From contig ADNK01000564.1 in the NCBI GenBank assembly GCA_000320545.1, forward strand, positions 1 through 39,097: DNA of 39,097 nt. The letters are read 5' to 3'. Origin of the DNA: Bigelowiella natans CCMP2755 (taxonomy: Eukaryota; Cercozoa; Chlorarachniophyceae). The notes below the pieces were generated by a model. That model did not search any database, had not been told where the DNA came from, and saw only the letters and a list, made by a program, of their open reading frames with translations. Position 1 is the stretch's first letter, and each line of letters starts with the position of its first letter. The position numbers and the translations under genes were made by a program. Below are positions 34,791-39,097 of the stretch, piece by piece.

Positions 34791-35097
34791 AAAACCAACA
34801 GGCTTGGGCTTGGACACACTCTGTCGCGTTGATCCGCACACATCTCCCCATACAGCCAGCGCTCATTATCGGGTTATAACATGTTGTTGGTTGGGGAGAA
34901 AGGGGAACGGGAGGGGAGAGGAAATATGATTCTGAATGATCGGATAATAATTAGGGAAGAATATTATCCGTGTTTCGTCATCATGATGCATCCAGGATAC
35001 GTATGCGAGGGAGGGGATAAAGCCCACTAAATAATGAACATAAATTATCATAAATTGAAGAACAAGGCGGCATTTGCTCTTTGCTGAGATTTTGATC

Positions 35098-35828
35098 ATG
35101 TTTATGATGACTAATTCCAAGGGGGGCGGCAGTCAAGCGAAGCACCCACATGGAGGTAAGCTCGTCATGAATGCCGCAATTTAAATTACGCACACACATA
35201 CACAAACACACACACCACCTGTCAGAGAGGGGGGGGGGGGGGAGAAAAAGAGAGAAATGTAGTTGTGTACAAATTTTACGTGTTTGTGTGAACAAGTAAG
35301 TATCAAATCAAACTTCCGATCTGAAGGAAGGAAGATTAACAAATACGTGCCAACGAATCAAATCATTCTATCTTCTTCATTTGTATTTTTCGCAGTACTT
35401 GGTCCAAACAAGGACATCGAGGCTTTTCGATGGCTGCAGGTATTTCAACTCCTCTTCTACGTGTTTCCTCTAATTACCTTTCTTCAAATGGAGACGACAA
35501 CAACTGACCGATGACTTAGATGATAGTGAATATTCATCAGTTCCAGTCGCAGTTGCCTTCATAAACATTTCCTCCCTGCCACTCCCCCATGTATAGGTGC
35601 GATACCTTCTGATCTGGGCTCTCGCCGTCTTTGGGGACTGGCTGCAGGTGTCATCTCTAGTGAGTGGATCGAGAGGAGTAATGAGAAGGAAGGCCGATGG
35701 AGGAAGCATCACCAACAGAGATGCATCTTGCTTACCTTGAACGTGATCCTTTGTTATTTCTGTTGGCGTTTTCTTCTTCTTTCCCTTCTTGTACTTTTCC
35801 AGGGGCCATACGTGTACAAAGTCTACCA

Positions 35829-35869
<41 letters not shown>

Positions 35870-36666
35870 CTTGCGTAAGAGAGAGACAATAATCGATACT
35901 GCTCTTAGCGATCAATTCTATATTCATCATCATCATCATCATCATCTTCTTCTTCTTCATCATCATCATCATCATAATTTCTCATTTTGAAAGGCACGGG
36001 TATGATCGAATAGAGATTCAGAGTCTCTTCGTGACAGGATGTCTCTCGGCAGCGATTCTTGGAGCTCCAGCGGTATTACGACGTGCTCGTTGGCACACAC
36101 ATCCCTCGTATTGTCCTCTTTCCATCGCCATTCTGCATTATCATCACCATCATCATTATCACCATCATCTTCTATTTCTTGTTCTCCTCCAGGCGGGATT
36201 GGCTGATTTCGTGGGTCGAAAGAAGGTGGTGATGGCCTATTTCATGACCTATGCAGCCTCGTGCTTCACATACCACTTCCAGGTCGCCGTAGTATGTCGT
36301 AAATAGTACCAGTAGCAGTAGTAGGTGTGGTACTATCCCCTCGGCGTCGCTGTTGCTGATGCTGCTGCTACTTTTCCACTCTTTAGCAAAGCGTCCCTAT
36401 TGTTATAATATCAAACAAGTATACATACGGCGGTGTACCGAAGGGACCCTCAGCTATGAAATTCTGTCCATTTCATTATTTTCCCCCGACTACTCCGCAT
36501 TCACACTTGTAACGCTATGATCGTCGACATCATCTTCGTCATCATCATCATCATCATCATCATTCGTAACCAAATAAAGAACATGTGGATATTGGTACTC
36601 GGCCGCATTTTGAGTGGAATCTCTCAGTCGCTCCAGTGAGGCGACTACCACTACTACTACTACTAT

Positions 36667-36698
<32 letters not shown>

Positions 36699-36848
36699 CT
36701 GTTATTATTCGACTCTAACAATAGAACTCCAAATAGCATACATAGCACATACGTACACACAAACACGCACGTGCACATACATGCATGCATTCGAGCATAT
36801 TTGCTGCACTGCATTAAGGACGTAGACAAGTGCGTGCGTGCGTGCGTG

Positions 36849-36885
<37 letters not shown>

Positions 36886-37412
36886 CTCATCGGATGATCT
36901 CTTCAGGTATTCTGTTTTCGAGTCGTGGCTGGTGAGGAGGCATAACACTGAGGTAATATCATCACTATCATCAAAATATCTACATGTACTTCCTATCATC
37001 ATCATTCTTATGGCATTACTATAATCGTTGCCAGGGGTTTCCCTCGGAATGGATCAGAGACACCTTCAAGAAGGCCTCGTAAGTTGTGTCGGCGAATCTA
37101 AACCCTACCTCATATGAACCAAGATCAGAGGAGAGAGGAGCGCATGCGTATTTTGTGCATGTGCGCGTGTGCCCATGTGTGTGTGTGTGTGTGCCCATGT
37201 GTGTGTGTGCGTTATGTGTATATCGTAAGAAAAGACAATGCCTGTGCCCTATGTGTGGTGTAATTATGCACGAGCTACTACTAAGCCTACATCACTCCAA
37301 GATGATTCCTCATTAGTTTTTATTCAATTTTATATTTGCGTACGTTCCCATTCACTCGAAATCGACGATGGTAAAGTCCCCCTGCCCGCCATCTATGAAC
37401 GTCGTTGTCGTT

Positions 37413-37450
<38 letters not shown>

Positions 37451-37730
37451 AGGATGGTTACCGGGATCGTTGCGATACTAGCGGTCAGCACAGCATGCGT
37501 CGTTTGATGAGCAAACAATGACTACAAGAAAGAGGGAGGAATAAGAGAGGATTGTTGATAGAAGAGTGTGTGTGTGTGTGTGTGTTTTGGATTACGACGA
37601 CAGAGGTCATCAATTTTCTCACTAATTTTGTGGTTTCTTTGGACAATATAGGGCCTTCTAGCACAAATGATGGTGACGAATACGTCTGCGTTTGATGTCG
37701 GTAGGGACCCTTAAGTATGACGACGACAAC

Positions 37731-37761
<31 letters not shown>

Positions 37762-38603
37762 GTGAGAATTACGATGACAAAACATACACAATTGGATCAA
37801 CGCGGATACTTCCTAAATTTCTTCATTTTTTACTGCTTTTATATGTAGGTAGGTAGTAGTAGTAGTAGTAATAGTAGCCTGTATTCCATTTCCCAGTCAT
37901 CATCATCATCATCATCAACAACATCATCATCATCATCATCACTGCATACGATCATAATGCCTTGGTATGGTTATCTTCTGTTGGTTAATCCCTGCTGCTT
38001 CTGCTCCTCATCCCTCCTCCTCCTCCTCCTCTTTAGGCGTGGTGAGCTTTGGAGAAGAAGTCGCTGTCTTTGAACTCGCAGCAGCAGTCTTACTCTTCGG
38101 TTGTCATCATGCGAGAAGAATACATGTGTTAGATAAAGAGGAGGAGGAGGAGGAGGAGGAGGAGGAGGAGGAGGAGGCGGAGGAAGCAAATAACAATAAA
38201 AACGTCGTTGCTGTAGCTGTGTAGTGAATGCGGTCGTTGATGGATGCTGCTCCATGATTCTGTCACTTCAACGAATGAATTACGACACTTCCAGTTTTAA
38301 GCTGCTTCGTGGCAGAGCCTCATCAAATGACCATTATTGATTCGTCTCCCATCTGCCCCCCTACTTGTGGGCTGACCTTAGGTTTCGCGTGCACATGGTG
38401 GTTTTGGGAAGAGGAGGGCGACGCTGCTCCGATGCAAAGGCATAACACCAGCTTAAACGCAGACGACATCGATGACGATGACCTAGATGAGGACATGACT
38501 TTAGAATCAAAGAGGAGTTATCTCAACGGTATGTACGATGATATCCGCACATATGCTTCTCAGTCATTTCGAATTCCAGTGAGGCTGGTGATGATGAGGA
38601 TGC

Positions 38604-38644
<41 letters not shown>

Positions 38645-39097
38645 ATGGGGATGATGATCTGACAAAGGAAAATGGAGAGATCGTTCTATCCTAGTATCGT
38701 ACTCACATAAAAGGCCAAAGCAACGTAATTCAGACATCCGAAATGTTACCCCCCTACCCCCCCTGCCCATATGGACGATGAGCAACTTGGATAATAGAGA
38801 CCCACCCCCCTTCATCTTGTTAGAAAATCCTGGAAGATGTAGGTTATCGATCTGCTCAAAGTTAGGTAAAGCTGTGCCTTACATAGAGAGAGTACCAAAG
38901 TGTGGTGAAAATGATGGTAGATTGATTGATTGATAGATTGGTAATAGGTAGATAGGTACAAAGGAGGTACAAGAACTAGCTGGGTTGGGAGGGATAATCC
39001 CTGCTTTTCCTCTCTCTCTCTCTCCCTGCTCTCTCTCTCTCTACGTACGTAACGTAACGTAACGTAACGTAACGTAACGTAACGTAACGTAACGTAA
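35098..39097 (+). CDS. MFS transporter of the MFSD5/MOT2 (molybdate-anion) type, 3' end beyond window
   Basis: Multipass plasma- or endomembrane transporter; molybdate is the substrate known for characterised family members. Exons: 35098-35155, 35396-35439, 35597-35647, 35803-35831, 35994-36072, 36193-36282, 36580-36635, 36907-36952, 37035-37078, 37453-37483, 37652-37700, 38037-38099, 38382-38578, 38824-38842; the last visible one continues off the window. About 285 aa are present, covering roughly the first half. Family hallmarks: FRWLQVRYLLIWALAVFGDW followed by LQGPYVYKVYHRHG, LADFVGRKK (MFS motif A), LGRILSGISQSLQ, SVFESWLVRRHNTE, PSEWIRDTF and NTSAFDVG. A central acidic loop (DDIDDDDLDED) lies in exon 38382-38578. 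Exons are unusually short (19-90 nt for most). Start could be 35098 or 35104. Confidence 0.9.
35831..35869. repeat. (GT)n microsatellite starting at a splice donor
   Basis: About 18 GT units begin at the donor of the 29-nt transporter exon 35803-35831, so the donor GT is the first unit of the repeat. Confidence 0.85.
36848..36884. repeat. (GT)n microsatellite
   Basis: About 18 GT units lie inside the transporter intron, ending about 20 bases before the acceptor at 36905-36906. Confidence 0.85.
37414..37452. repeat. (CA)n microsatellite ending at a splice acceptor
   Basis: About 17 CA units run into CTCAG at 37448-37452, the acceptor of the 31-nt transporter exon 37453-37483. Confidence 0.85.
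38138..38177. repeat. (GAG)n microsatellite
   Basis: About 13 GAG units lie inside the transporter intron following exon 38037-38099. Confidence 0.85.
38600..38647. repeat. Compound (CTG)n-(ATG)n microsatellite
   Basis: About eight CTG units pass directly into about six ATG units, in the intron that starts at 38579. Confidence 0.85.
39040..39097. repeat. (CGTAA)n pentanucleotide satellite reaching the window edge
   Basis: After a CT-rich stretch and ACGTACGTAA, about ten perfect CGTAA units run to the last base. Its full length cannot be seen. It would lie within or near the next transporter intron. Confidence 0.85.

Larger units (their letters stand above)
33744..35097. promoter_or_regulatory. 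Divergent spacer between membrane-protein and transporter genes
   Basis: A 1.35-kb interval that should contain both promoters. It includes overlapping open frames at 33.7-34.5 kb on both strands (see the candidate gene), a GC-richer patch at 34250-34500, and an (ATC)n tract at 34751-34790. Confidence 0.4.

Noticed and set aside
39040-39097. Telomere
   Set aside because: The unit CGTAA does not match known telomere repeats, and the array falls within a transporter gene whose remaining exons must lie beyond it.

Overview
The window is nuclear DNA from a microbial eukaryote. Every gene but one is cut into many short exons, mostly 40 to 130 nt, joined by GT-AG introns, and the introns are packed with simple-sequence repeats. 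I rebuilt the gene models by hand from splice sites, phase agreement and protein-family motifs. Almost none of the longest open frames are genes. The lineage is not certain. The exon style and gene set fit a free-living protist, possibly of the SAR/rhizarian type (chlorarachniophyte-like), but nothing seen here settles that.

Ten genes are supported, and they alternate strictly in strand (- + - + - + - + - +). 1: myristoylatable EF-hand/PH protein (minus, runs off the left edge). 2: ribonuclease-inhibitor-type LRR protein (plus, 4778-10882). 3: intronless NYN/PIN-like protein with a mitochondrial-type leader (minus, 11923-12924). 4: C2 protein with a DUF3395-like domain, a coiled coil and five copies of an unrecognised Cys-Tyr-Trp repeat (plus, 13258-15532). 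5: RA-like/PH protein (minus, 16816-20145). 6: alpha-kinase (plus, 21430-25207). 7: deoxyhypusine hydroxylase DOHH (minus, 26052-28938). 8: small Tim chaperone of Tim8/13 type (plus, 29562-30560). 9: unrecognised multipass membrane protein (minus, 31376-33743). 10: MFSD5/MOT2-type MFS transporter (plus, from 35098 past the right edge). A possible eleventh, small plus-strand gene lies at 33.9-34.4 kb.

Because of the alternation, intergenic DNA is of two kinds. Divergent (5'-5') spacers are ordinary. Convergent (3'-3') spacers are 0.8-1.3 kb, nearly free of microsatellites, and three of the four are very dense in the tetranucleotide CTAG (often inside GCTAGC or CATGCTAGCATG palindromes). The fourth convergent spacer holds two copies of a ~60-bp dispersed element that also occurs once in the third. 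This compartmentation is the most unusual structural signal in the window.

Functionally there are two themes. Genes 1, 4, 5 and 2 carry calcium/lipid/small-GTPase or protein-protein interaction modules (EF-hand, PH, C2, RA, LRR). Genes 6 and 7 belong to families that modify translation elongation factors (eEF2-kinase-like and the eIF5A-hydroxylating enzyme). Genes 3 and 8 look mitochondrial. No tRNA, rRNA, CRISPR array or recognisable transposon coding sequence was found.
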